A stretch of DNA of 64,000 nucleotides, taken from the NCBI RefSeq assembly GCF_000271665.2, contig NZ_CP010978.1, positions 404,501 through 468,500 on the forward strand, read 5' to 3'. The position numbers and the translations under genes are program-made. Of the stretch, positions 16,643-25,618 are shown piece by piece (the stretch's first letter is position 1; each line of letters opens with the position of its first letter). Below the pieces are notes generated by a model. It saw only the letters and a list, made by a program, of their open reading frames with translations. It did not search any database and was not told where the DNA came from. This stretch comes from Pelosinus fermentans JBW45. GTDB lineage: Bacteria > Bacillota > Negativicutes > DSM-13327.

Positions 16643-16997
16643 GGAATTATTCTGTAATTCGGCACTCCATAACCGCAAAGTAATTACAGTCTGGCTTCAA
16701 AAGCGATGATGATGATGTTGGGACGATGGGGACGCTCTAATGTTAAAGGGACAGGTCCTTCGACATAGGTGCCTTTATTACCTACATTTTATTTTTTATT
16801 TACTTCTGTCAATGAACCTGTCCCCTTGGCACTCCAGGGACGGAGTAGTCGACAATGTAACGGTTGATGGTTGGTGTCAATAACCCCGTCCCCCTGACAC
16901 TTCTAAAGACAGGTTCAAGTTTACATTTAGTGGGACAAGGAACCTGTCCCCGTGTCCCATCTAGGTATAGGATTAAATAAATATAAGGAGGAAAAAC
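16643..16997. repeat. Intergenic DNA with REP-like elements
   Basis: 355 bp without a gene. It holds a reversed fragment at 16,748-16,760 (GGGACAGGTCCTT), a block at about 16,785-16,833 similar to 15,065-15,122 (TTTACTTCTGTCA then CCTGTCCCCTTG), and a full palindrome at 16,932-16,958 (GGGACAAGGAACC followed by TGTCCCCGTGTCCC). Confidence 0.75.
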
Positions 16998-17393
16998 ATG
17001 GGGGAATATGTAGTTGGCATTTTAATTGCCGGAGGAATCTATAATATATTACTGGCTGTTTTTCATATCATGTTCTGGCGTATGGATAAATTTAACTGGA
17101 AAGAAGAATTACCAAAGATGTCCAGTATAAATATGGCAGTCATTCAGTTGTTGAATGTTGCTGTCATCGTATTCTTCTTTTTAATCTCATATATCAGCAT
17201 TTTTCACACACGGGAACTGTTGAGTAGTGGGCTAGGTAAAACTGTCTTATTAGGTGTATCGTTATTTTGGTTGATCAGACTAGGCGGGGAATTTACCTTT
17301 AAAAAAGGAACACCAGCTAATCCAGTATTAGTGGTCATTTTGGTAATAGGAGCGTTATTATATTTAATTCCTGCGTTATCAGTAACGGCATAG
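16998..17393 (+). CDS. Small four-helix membrane protein
   Basis: A 131-residue inner-membrane protein with hydrophobic segments at about residues 5-27, 47-68, 81-97 and 108-128. An amphipathic charged loop (RMDKFNWKEELPKM) follows the first. AAGGAGG lies 7 bp before ATG 16998. I do not recognise a named family with confidence. The ~83 bp repeat starts right after its stop codon. Confidence 0.6.
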   Translation: MGEYVVGILIAGGIYNILLAVFHIMFWRMDKFNWKEELPKMSSINMAVIQLLNVAVIVFFFLISYISIFHTRELLSSGLGKTVLLGVSLFWLIRLGGEFTFKKGTPANPVLVVILVIGALLYLIPALSVTA

Positions 17394-17398
17394 ATAAA

Positions 17399-17481
17399 TA
17401 TAGGACAGGGGGACGGAGGAAGTGTCCGAATGGAATTGTCTTTTGACTTTTAGTAAGACATACCCACCGTCCCCTTGTCTT
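17399..17481. repeat. ~83 bp repeat, copy 2
   Basis: Near-identical to 13,381-13,463 in the same orientation. The two copies bracket the NmrA-like gene, the protease fusion and the small membrane protein, so recombination between them could excise about 4 kb. Confidence 0.85.
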
Positions 17482-17616
17482 ATCTTTTGAAGAAAAAATA
17501 GAAGAATTGATATAAAAACTGAAACAGACCTATGTCAGGCGATTGATCGTTTGATTGGTAAGTTAATAAAGACTTTTCGCCATTGCAACGTCCTAATGAA
17601 GAGTGTGTAACAAAAG

Positions 17617-17751
17617 TAGAATTTAACAGTTATAAAGAGAAGCTACCATAATAAATTAGTTCGTAAATTTATGGTCAGCTTTTATTTGATATGAGTGATA
17701 GAAACACAATTATCGATTTTAAATGGGACAAGGAACCTATCCCTACATCCC
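17617..17751. repeat. ~130 bp dispersed repeat, copy E
   Basis: A complete but diverged copy: TTATAAAGAGAAGCTACC, then TAATAAATTAGTTCGTAAAT, ATGAGTGATAGAAACACAAT, and a final palindrome at 17,725-17,751 with two changes in its right arm. Confidence 0.75.
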
Positions 17752-17760
17752 AATCAATAA

Positions 17761-17810
17761 AAAACCAAGCAATCAAATCATATCCTGGTTTGATTGCTTG
17801 GTTTTATGTT
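17761..17810 (+). terminator. Strong 17-bp hairpin
   Basis: AAAACCAAGCAATCAAA (17,761-17,777) pairs perfectly with TTTGATTGCTTGGTTTT (17,789-17,805). It separates the repeat-rich zone from the helicase island. A second tight hairpin, GCAGGACT-CT-AGTCCTGC, lies at 17,885-17,902, between it and the helicase gene. Confidence 0.8.
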
Positions 17811-18011
17811 AGGTTATTTCTCTTTTTGCATAATTGACTTACGATGAATTTTTTGTAAGTTTTGGTTAATTCAGGGCGAAACATGCAGGACTCTAGTCCT
17901 GCACTAGAGAATTGGTAATATATTCATGGGAAAATTAAAGAAATTGTTATTGATTTTATAAAAATCTTGGTAGGTTATAAACTTTCATTGTTATTATGTA
18001 AGGAGAATGGG

Positions 18012-20966
18012 ATGAGTAGTAGAACAAAAGAAATCACAAAGTACTTCCGAAGTGCTGTGGCCGCTCAGTCAAATATGGGTATTGATTTTAAGAAAGATGA
18101 TTACCAGATTATTATCCCGCAAGAAGTTCTGCGGGGACAAATAAATCTAGCGACTTGTGAAGCCATTTTTGCCGATTCTAATAAAGACGCTGACGACGGT
18201 GAAAATGAAACGAGTAAAAAAACTGACCTTCATGTCATTATTTGTGCCAAGGCAATAAAAACCCAATATAGTGCAAACGCAAAGATACAAGATGAAATCG
18301 AAGAATTAACAGGAGTGTTTTATATCCCTGCCATTCTTAGTAGAACAGGCAAGTTGGCCTTTAATGACGGAGATAAGAAACTTCCCTGGTTTCCCAGAGA
18401 ATATCTGCAGCCTATGGTCGATCCTAAGCTGGCTATTGGTTATGAGGATACGGTAGATACGTTTGTGAGCGACCACGTAGACCAAGTGGAAAGAATAGCC
18501 TCGTGGTCTGATTATGCTGCTTTTTTCCAAGAATATTATGAAGCCGTAAGCGAATCGAAGTTTGAGCAAACGACCATTCGCAACATGGATAAGCAGGAGG
18601 CTCAATTCGAGTTAGAAGATCATATGTATGTTTTCCGGGATAATACCGTAATGTCCACTTACCATATACTCAATTTATACAACCATCTACAGAATAACGA
18701 TCAAACGGTAGCGCTGTATGAGAATTTTGTGTCCATGAATCAAGAAACAACCGTACCGCTTGTCAAAAATGATGTAAACACAATGCAAGTACATAGTGGA
18801 CAAATGGGAGGTGGATACCCTTTGTCGCCGTCGCAGCGGGAAGTGATGAACCATTTCAATGCGATGAAGGATGGAGAAATTCTGGCTGTAAACGGGCCGC
18901 CAGGAACGGGAAAAACGACTCTGCTTCAGTCAATCGTTGCTGATATGTATGTTAAACGGGCTATAAACCAAGAAAAAGCACCGCTGATCGTGGCTTCTTC
19001 AACGAATAATCAGGCAGTCACCAATATTATTGATTCTTTCGGGAAGATAGAGACAGCAGGGATCGCTAATTTAGAAGAAAGATGGATCGAGGGAGTCAAC
19101 AGTTTCGCTGCTTATTTCCCGTCAGGGTCAAAAGAGAAAGAAGCGCTGGAAAAAGGATATCAGTATACAAATCAAAAAGGGGAGTTTTTTGTTTCCAATG
19201 TGGATACAGAAGAAAACTTGGAAAAGTCCAAGAGTAAATTAATTCAAAGCTGCAATGCGTACTTTGAAACCGACTATCAAGACGTTATAGCTTGTCAGAA
19301 CAAGCTGCATGAAGAACTGCTATATGTGGAAAAGAGTAAGAATACCTTGCTGTCACTCGTTCAGGAGCTTAACGGATATGATTTGAACGGGCAATCCCTA
19401 GAAGCTCACATTGATACATTAGACGGGCAAATTGCAGACAAAGAGGCGATGATTTCTAGGCTTCGCCAGCGGGTCCATGAATGGGAAGTTTGTTACCAGA
19501 GGATTCCTTTGTTCTATAGACTGCTGAGATTCATCGGTAGTTTTTCCCGCAGAATACAAACAGAGTTTCGTTTGTTTATTAATGAGGAAGAACAAGGTTT
19601 TATTAATGAATACATGAGTCTAACTGAAATTAAAGATAAATACAGCCATCGCTATACGGAACAGAATGCTGCGCTTTCCCAACTCAAAAAGAAAAGAGAT
19701 GCACTGCAAGAAATCAAAAAGCGATACGACGACTTGGTGGATGAATGGAAGCAGCACCATATTATTCTGCATAAAGAAGATGATGAGAAGTATAAACTGG
19801 ACTTAGATTTTATCAACGATTTGCTTGATAAAAAGATTAGGTATGTAGAATTCTGGCTGGCCGTTCATTATTTCGAATGTCGGTGGGCAAATGGCGAAGA
19901 CACAGTATCAGAGAAGCAGAAAGGCAGGAATTTCAAAAATGTGCTGGATATGTTCTATAACCGTCTGAGCATGTTGACACCCTGCCTGGTTATGACCTTT
20001 TTCATGCTGCCCAAACAGTTTTTAGCCTTTGGAGATCAGAAAAAGTTTTTCCTTTACAATTATATTGACCTGCTCATTGTTGATGAAGCAGGACAAGTTT
20101 CGCCGGAAATTGCTGCCGGAGCATTTTCGCTCGCAAAAAAGGCGATTGTCGTTGGGGATATGTATCAGATTGAACCGGTCTGGAGTGTAAATCGGGCACT
20201 GGATAAAGCACTGGCACTGTCAAACGGCGTAATAGAGTCGTTGGATGATTTTGCGCAGATGGAGCAAAATGGATTAAACAGTTCGCGCTCCAGTGTAATG
20301 AAAGTGGCAGCTAAATCTTGCAAGTATGAGAAGTTTGGCAGTAAAGGCTTGTTTTTAAGCGAACATCGCCGTTGTTATGATGAAATCATAGAGTATTGCA
20401 ATGTATTAATTTATGGTGGAAATCTTCAACCACTGCGAGGACCGGGAAAACAGGACAAGAAACTTGCAATAAAGCAATGGCCGCATATGGGATGCAAGCA
20501 AATTCAATCAGAGCACTCAACGAAAAAAGGCAGCAGCCGGCTGAACCGGCTGGAAGCGGAGCAAATCGCGGCATGGGTGAAAAGCAACTTTACCTTTATT
20601 GAGGCGGCCTATCAGGGAAAAGAAGAAAAAAAGGAAAATCTGATCGGCATTATCACTCCTTTTAAAGCCCAGGTAAGTTGCATAAAAGCAGAATTGAAAA
20701 AGCAAATACCCCAATATGCTTCTTTGATTAGCGTAGGAACGATACATACCTTCCAGGGAGCGGACCGGAGAATTGTCATTTTATCAACGGTATACGGAAA
20801 TCAGGATGGATGCTTTTTTATTGATGCCAATGAAAGTCTCATGAATGTGGCGGTTTCCCGCGCCAAAGATCACTTTTTTGTATTTGGGGATATTAACTGC
20901 TTAAAAGATGACAGGGACAGCGCAAGCGGTTTGCTTAAAAGGCGTGTTGGTGCAGGGGGAATATGA
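18012..20966 (+). CDS. Superfamily 1 (Upf1/DNA2-like) helicase
   Basis: A 984-residue protein from ATG 18012, chosen for the AAGGAG 10 bp upstream over an earlier in-frame start at 17967. Motifs in order: Walker A GPPGTGKTTLL (295-305), Walker B/motif II DEAGQ (691-695), motif III-like VGDMYQIEPV, motif IV-like SEHRR, motif V GTIHTFQGADRR (909-920) and motif VI NVAVSRAKD (945-953). The N-terminal ~280 residues are of unknown type. A long charged insertion (about residues 400-630) predicted as coiled coil splits the first RecA domain. Such standalone Upf1-like helicases are frequent in defence islands. I see no nuclease motif in the protein. A small zinc-ribbon gene follows, and a scar of the same pair lies at 2,434-2,560. 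Confidence 0.85.
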   Translation: MSSRTKEITKYFRSAVAAQSNMGIDFKKDDYQIIIPQEVLRGQINLATCEAIFADSNKDADDGENETSKKTDLHVIICAKAIKTQYSANAKIQDEIEELTGVFYIPAILSRTGKLAFNDGDKKLPWFPREYLQPMVDPKLAIGYEDTVDTFVSDHVDQVERIASWSDYAAFFQEYYEAVSESKFEQTTIRNMDKQEAQFELEDHMYVFRDNTVMSTYHILNLYNHLQNNDQTVALYENFVSMNQETTVPLVKNDVNTMQVHSGQMGGGYPLSPSQREVMNHFNAMKDGEILAVNGPPGTGKTTLLQSIVADMYVKRAINQEKAPLIVASSTNNQAVTNIIDSFGKIETAGIANLEERWIEGVNSFAAYFPSGSKEKEALEKGYQYTNQKGEFFVSNVDTEENLEKSKSKLIQSCNAYFETDYQDVIACQNKLHEELLYVEKSKNTLLSLVQELNGYDLNGQSLEAHIDTLDGQIADKEAMISRLRQRVHEWEVCYQRIPLFYRLLRFIGSFSRRIQTEFRLFINEEEQGFINEYMSLTEIKDKYSHRYTEQNAALSQLKKKRDALQEIKKRYDDLVDEWKQHHIILHKEDDEKYKLDLDFINDLLDKKIRYVEFWLAVHYFECRWANGEDTVSEKQKGRNFKNVLDMFYNRLSMLTPCLVMTFFMLPKQFLAFGDQKKFFLYNYIDLLIVDEAGQVSPEIAAGAFSLAKKAIVVGDMYQIEPVWSVNRALDKALALSNGVIESLDDFAQMEQNGLNSSRSSVMKVAAKSCKYEKFGSKGLFLSEHRRCYDEIIEYCNVLIYGGNLQPLRGPGKQDKKLAIKQWPHMGCKQIQSEHSTKKGSSRLNRLEAEQIAAWVKSNFTFIEAAYQGKEEKKENLIGIITPFKAQVSCIKAELKKQIPQYASLISVGTIHTFQGADRRIVILSTVYGNQDGCFFIDANESLMNVAVSRAKDHFFVFGDINCLKDDRDSASGLLKRRVGAGGI

Positions 20967-21013
20967 GTAGCTTTGTTTTTACCTATTTTTGTTGGTAGAC
21001 CAACGGTGACTAA

Positions 21014-21250
21014 ATGAAAACTTGGGAGAGTAGAAAAAAGAGAGAAGTAATATTGTGTGGGAAGTGGAGAATTGGCGGAATTATTTTAAAAGAGAAATGC
21101 GAAGCGTGTAAGTGTCCTTTAGTATACTTTGATAAATACGATTGTAATTTCTGTCCCAATTGTAATGAATGGTCAGGTCATAGTTATAGAGATGTAAGTT
21201 GTCCATTCTGTGGTAAACGTCCTGAAATTCCATTTCATGAATTTTTATAA
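21014..21250 (+). CDS. Small zinc-ribbon protein downstream of the helicase
   Basis: A 78-residue protein whose C-terminal half carries paired cysteines: CEACKC, CNFCPNC and SCPFCGK, enough for one or two zinc knuckles. The N-terminal ~25 residues are basic. A start further in (about 21,083) is possible because the first part has no clear ribosome site. It lies 47 bp after the SF1 helicase and probably is co-transcribed with it. A fragment of this gene, joined to the helicase end, persists at 2,460-2,555. It could act as a nucleic-acid- or partner-binding accessory of the helicase (inference). Confidence 0.6.
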   Translation: MKTWESRKKREVILCGKWRIGGIILKEKCEACKCPLVYFDKYDCNFCPNCNEWSGHSYRDVSCPFCGKRPEIPFHEFL

Positions 21251-21588
21251 GTAAGGGAAACACTTAAAAATTACAAGTAACCTGTTTGTTTAGACAGAAT
21301 TTAGTGGGACGAGGAACCTCTCTCCGTGTCCCTTACCTTTAATAATAGGAATAAGAAATTCGGAAGGGGTGGAAACGTCTGAAACCACTGAAAAAGTCTA
21401 TATTTCAAAAATTATACTAAAAGTAAAAGATTGCAATGGCGCTAAAATGCGCTGTAAGAATTTTTTTTCGTATGCTTATACATTCAGTACCCCTGAATTT
21501 TGTTTGTAATTTTAAATGTAATACTTTTAGTGGTTTCGAACCGTCATTTTGCTTCATAAATATTCGACGATAGGAGAGCTTCAAAGAA
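21251..21588. other. Intergenic region before the defence-like operon
   Basis: 338 bp with no gene. It holds a degraded REP-like palindrome at 21,306-21,332. AT-rich DNA with a possible stem is present around 21,385-21,545, where AACGTCTGAAACCACT is nearly complementary to AGTGGTTTCGAACCGT. The operon promoter presumably lies here. Confidence 0.5.
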
Positions 21589-23022
21589 ATGAGAAAGGCG
21601 TATGATACTATTCTTCAATCTGAGGTAGCTGCGGTTTTAGCTGCCAAAAGTGGCGGGTGTGAGCCGTATCGTTACGAATGTGCCAATTGTGGAGAAGAGG
21701 TGTATGTTGCCGCTCGCTACAGCACCAACATGGTCCCTCATTTCAGGCATCTTAGCGGAAATAATGATGTCGCATGTGAGAACTATCTTGGGCAGTATGG
21801 CGCGATAAGTATAGATTCTCGTTCAAGAAAAAGCAATCGTGAAAGAGTAGAATTCCATTTTGAAAATAACAACAAAAAGTTTTATTTAGAACTTCGCTTC
21901 AGCGCAGATGAAATTCAGTACTACGGGCAGGAAAATGTTGATTTCGAGATTAGAATGAACGCTTCAGGGCCTCCGTTCTATATTTTGCCAATCAATAACA
22001 TTCATTTTGCGCCCGATGCTCCTACACCGATTTCCTTGTACAACTTCTCATTTTGCTATTATTTATCCAATACTCTTACTGACACAAGACGGAAATACGA
22101 TTTTTTGAAATCTGGGAATACGCCTAGCTTTTTCAAGTTACAAGGTAACGATAGTGATTTCAAAGCTAAATTAGTACGCGGTACAGTTTTGTTTACTAAT
22201 GTTCAGTATTTCGTTGTATTCCAGAGCAAATATTCAACTCCACAAGGTATTCGCTTTCCTGATGCAATACAGGTAAACGAGACGTTTCGTTTCGAGACGA
22301 TGGGATTAAATTTCTTAGGTATGACTTTATCAATACAGAAAAAAACAGCGGATATAGACGAGCTGTTGAAAACTTGGGGTTACATATTAGAGGAATCTGA
22401 AATGCTCACACTACTATGGCCCCCTGCGCCAGTGATTGATGATGTTAGTGTTGTAACTTCAAATGAAGCTTTTGTATTTACGAGTTTCGAGTTGCAAGCG
22501 CATGGGAACATTAATGTTCATTCGACGGATATTTTGCGAGTCAATCATGGTATTTCTAGAGTATTGGTTAAACAAAAAACAAAAATATTTAAGAAAAATG
22601 CTGAGATTGTTATTGATAAGTTCAAATCGCCTATTGACGCTTATAACCTGATTACTCTATTTGAATTTGCAGCAGTTAGTTTCTCTATTCCTAATTATGG
22701 CACATGGTTTCTTTTCAACCATTCAGGAGTTAGTCCTTTGAAAACTGGACAGGTTGTTTACTTGACACCGGAAAGTGTGATTAAACAGTATGAGCACAAC
22801 TATCTTACCCAAATTATTTATCCGTGTCGTCAAAAGGAATTGGTTAATGAAAAATTGCTTGACGATATTCTCATGCACTGCAAGCGAACGGAAACACTTG
22901 AATTTAATCAGTTTATGTCGCTGGAACTGAGCAATACTACTTCTCAATACATTGATAAATGTAGCGTTTCGGGTTCTATTAATTCGGTCGCAAAACAATT
23001 TATCGTGGAGGGGCTGTTATGA
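21589..23022 (+). CDS. CoiA-like N-terminal zinc protein, first gene of the defence-like operon
   Basis: A 477-residue protein. The first ~70 residues match the N-terminal zinc-binding part of competence protein CoiA and related nucleases: C31-A-N-C34, then H51-F-R-H54 and C63, with Cys24 nearby. The rest is beta-rich and unrecognised, and I do not see the CoiA nuclease motif in it, so it may be a DNA- or substrate-recognition subunit. AGGAG lies 11 bp before ATG 21589. Its TGA overlaps the next gene's ATG (ATGA), indicating translational coupling. It is the opening gene of a five-gene operon ending in a helicase and an adenine methyltransferase. Confidence 0.65.
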   Translation: MRKAYDTILQSEVAAVLAAKSGGCEPYRYECANCGEEVYVAARYSTNMVPHFRHLSGNNDVACENYLGQYGAISIDSRSRKSNRERVEFHFENNNKKFYLELRFSADEIQYYGQENVDFEIRMNASGPPFYILPINNIHFAPDAPTPISLYNFSFCYYLSNTLTDTRRKYDFLKSGNTPSFFKLQGNDSDFKAKLVRGTVLFTNVQYFVVFQSKYSTPQGIRFPDAIQVNETFRFETMGLNFLGMTLSIQKKTADIDELLKTWGYILEESEMLTLLWPPAPVIDDVSVVTSNEAFVFTSFELQAHGNINVHSTDILRVNHGISRVLVKQKTKIFKKNAEIVIDKFKSPIDAYNLITLFEFAAVSFSIPNYGTWFLFNHSGVSPLKTGQVVYLTPESVIKQYEHNYLTQIIYPCRQKELVNEKLLDDILMHCKRTETLEFNQFMSLELSNTTSQYIDKCSVSGSINSVAKQFIVEGLL

Positions 23023-24602
23023 AGTATCTTTCTCAACTAACCGAAGATGAAGTGCGCTATATTTGTTTAGTTGTGCCTTATCAGCACACGAAAGATTATT
23101 TTTCAAAAAATCCAGAGGAGTTTGCAAAAATTCATCCGGGATTTCGAGGTAATAAGATTTCAGAAGCTACGGCAAGAAAACTGCTTTTCGATTTTAGCAG
23201 CAAACGCTTTATTTCATATTTCATTGAGAAACATATTAGTGATTGGCTTTCTCAGATAAAAAAACACTACAATAACAGAATTGAAACTGGTGAAAGCAAA
23301 GATGTTGCTTTCTTAAACACATTACCGTTCTGTTTTTTCACTGAGAACGTTGGTCTGTACTTTAAACTTATCAATGAAGAATATTCTGAAGAATACATTG
23401 CGCTAATGGGTGCAGCTATAAAATCTATTAAAGAAGCGACTGACGAACAAGACAGATTAAGCAAAGAATTGAAAGCCAGAGATTCGGATATTAGGAATCT
23501 CCATACTGAATTTGATTCTATAAACTTAGATTTGGATAGAACCAAAGCTAAGTTAAATAAGCGGTTGTCGGAGATTGACGCTTTCAAAATCAAACTTATT
23601 GACATTGAAGAACTCAGGATTGCCGCTTCGAGGGATAAACAAAAAATTGATTCTCTCGAAAATCAAATTATAGCTTATGAGGAAGCAATTAAGGGGCTAA
23701 AAATAGAGTTGGACGAAAGCAAAGTCAGCAGTAGCCAACTCGAAGAACAAATACGGGAAGAGTTGGAAAGACAACAAACTGTCAAGTGGAATGAACAGCA
23801 ATCAATAAAGGCATCAAAATGCCCTAGCGATATTGATGAGTTCAAAGACTATCTGGGTTACAATCTTAAAGATATCGGTGTGCCTAATGACGCATATTGT
23901 ACTCTATTGAAAGAGCATTTAAGTAAAATCCTCTTTCAGGGTATTCCCATACTTGTTAATCGCTCAACAGGCAACAATATTATGAAATGTGTTGCAAACA
24001 CGCTAATCGGACAACCAACGATTAAAACACTTATTTTTAACAAGGATATCTCGACTGAAGAAGTCAGCCATTTCTTATCATTGGGCGCACGTATTGTGTG
24101 TTTGGATAACTTTCTCGGGAATTTTAACGAAACAGAATTGCTGCCTTTGTTTGAAAAATACAGAGATAAAATCATCTTCTTGACCGTTGCTTATGATAGA
24201 ACAATCAATTACATATCAAAGGAGTTTTTGCGGTACTGCCATTATCTCAATGTCAACCGAATCAAGGCGTTAACCGCCAACGCACATTTAACTGAAGACC
24301 CGTCAACAATAGTGGAAGTCGATTTTGATCCTCAGTGGGCGGGTGTAGAAAACCGGTATTCTAATTTATTAAGAGAAGTGTTGCGAGAATTAGGCTTCCC
24401 TCAAAGTCTGATTGAGAAAAAGTGCACCACAGTATTTAACGAACAAGATTTATGCCAATTACTGGTATTTGATGTTTTACCATACTGTGCGGACGTATTG
24501 CAAATTGCCCCATATAATACATCCGAGCGATTACTCAAATATGCCGGAGATGATGGAAGATGCCCATGCAAAAAACTGCTTAAGGAGTGGTTCGCGCTAT
24601 GA
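23019..24602 (+). CDS. Coiled-coil protein with possible degenerate NTPase domain
   Basis: A 527-residue protein, ATGA-overlapped with both neighbours. Residues about 1-130 are globular, with basic and aromatic residues. About 138-265 are a long Glu/Lys-rich coiled coil (for example SKELKARDSDIRNLH and EEQIREELERQQ). From about 270 on is an alpha/beta domain. Within the last part, GIPILVNRSTGNNIMK stands where a P-loop would be, and ARIVCLDNFLG and DKIIFLTVAYDR look like Walker B and sensor strands, as in AAA-type ATPases. The Lys of Walker A is not in the usual place, so activity is doubtful. I recognise no named family. It may be a scaffold or loader for the helicase. Confidence 0.55.
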   Translation: MKYLSQLTEDEVRYICLVVPYQHTKDYFSKNPEEFAKIHPGFRGNKISEATARKLLFDFSSKRFISYFIEKHISDWLSQIKKHYNNRIETGESKDVAFLNTLPFCFFTENVGLYFKLINEEYSEEYIALMGAAIKSIKEATDEQDRLSKELKARDSDIRNLHTEFDSINLDLDRTKAKLNKRLSEIDAFKIKLIDIEELRIAASRDKQKIDSLENQIIAYEEAIKGLKIELDESKVSSSQLEEQIREELERQQTVKWNEQQSIKASKCPSDIDEFKDYLGYNLKDIGVPNDAYCTLLKEHLSKILFQGIPILVNRSTGNNIMKCVANTLIGQPTIKTLIFNKDISTEEVSHFLSLGARIVCLDNFLGNFNETELLPLFEKYRDKIIFLTVAYDRTINYISKEFLRYCHYLNVNRIKALTANAHLTEDPSTIVEVDFDPQWAGVENRYSNLLREVLRELGFPQSLIEKKCTTVFNEQDLCQLLVFDVLPYCADVLQIAPYNTSERLLKYAGDDGRCPCKKLLKEWFAL

Positions 24603-25618
24603 ATGATTTCTTAATTGCTATGTCAACTGACATGGACATTAGCCGTTATCAGAGCGAATCTGATGACTCATTCATCTTCAGACTTTGCTATTCGGCGTTA
24701 GGACAGTGGTGCCTTCGAACAGCTCAAAATTTGTCAGGAGGAATTGCGGGAACAACCAAACACAATCAGACAATCGTGTTGAACGAATTGCTACAGCGCT
24801 ATTCAGAACTGTTTCCTCGCGTTGCTAACAGATTCATCGATGCCAATAATCAGCAGGCGAGCCTGCCTGTTCATATACGGCGGGTATACGAAGAAACGGG
24901 TTATCTTTTAACTGACGATAACAATCGGAATCAATTAGCCAATTTCGAGCGAAGCATTACAATTGGAAATACTTCTTTGTTTTTTGGCGTTCTCAATATG
25001 GCTTTTACCATGAATGGGTTTGGCGTATTTTCAACTCCCACATTATATAAGTTTACAGCACAAGAGTTTTTAATCAGAGATACCTTAACATGCGAAGAAT
25101 ACTTTCAATCACGATTTGATGTTATAGATTTCTATGAAAGAGACATAAACATTGACGAACTAGAATTTTTCAATCCGCTATCGAACAATGTCCCTTCATT
25201 ATCTTGGTCGAAGAAAATTGAGACAGATTGCTCAGTAGCCCGAAAAAGTGAGATGGGCCCGTTTTATAGAGTGATGCGCGAATCTGATGCCACACTGTTG
25301 TTTGCTGAAGAACCCATCGAACCACAAAATGATAGCTTAATATCGCATGAATACAGGAGGTTATATTATGCGCTCAAAGCGCACTATGGTAATCCCCTGA
25401 CTGCAAGAGTTGTAAAGAAGGATATTAAATACTCTGAAATAAAAATTCACGGACATTTACCAAACCGAGAATACTATTATTTGCTGCTTTTGTCGTGGCC
25501 AGTAAATCACGCTTTTGACAAAGTTAACTTTTTAGTCAAAAATTGCTTTGTTGCAGAAATAATAGCTACTTTAAAGAATATTGGAATTGACGTTAAAGGA
25601 GGAAATGCAAATGCGTAA
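24599..25618 (+). CDS. Unknown subunit of the defence-like operon
   Basis: A 339-residue protein from ATG 24599, which overlaps the previous stop (ATGA). An in-frame start at 24587 is less likely. There are no membrane segments and no motif I can name. The first half is helical and polar; a central segment ([20 protein letters not shown]) is hydrophobic; a short region [12 protein letters not shown] lies near the C-terminus. Its end overlaps the helicase start by eight bases. Tight coupling on both sides implies that it works in fixed ratio with its neighbours. Confidence 0.5.
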   Translation: MNDFLIAMSTDMDISRYQSESDDSFIFRLCYSALGQWCLRTAQNLSGGIAGTTKHNQTIVLNELLQRYSELFPRVANRFIDANNQQASLPVHIRRVYEETGYLLTDDNNRNQLANFERSITIGNTSLFFGVLNMAFTMNGFGVFSTPTLYKFTAQEFLIRDTLTCEEYFQSRFDVIDFYERDINIDELEFFNPLSNNVPSLSWSKKIETDCSVARKSEMGPFYRVMRESDATLLFAEEPIEPQNDSLISHEYRRLYYALKAHYGNPLTARVVKKDIKYSEIKIHGHLPNREYYYLLLLSWPVNHAFDKVNFLVKNCFVAEIIATLKNIGIDVKGGNANA

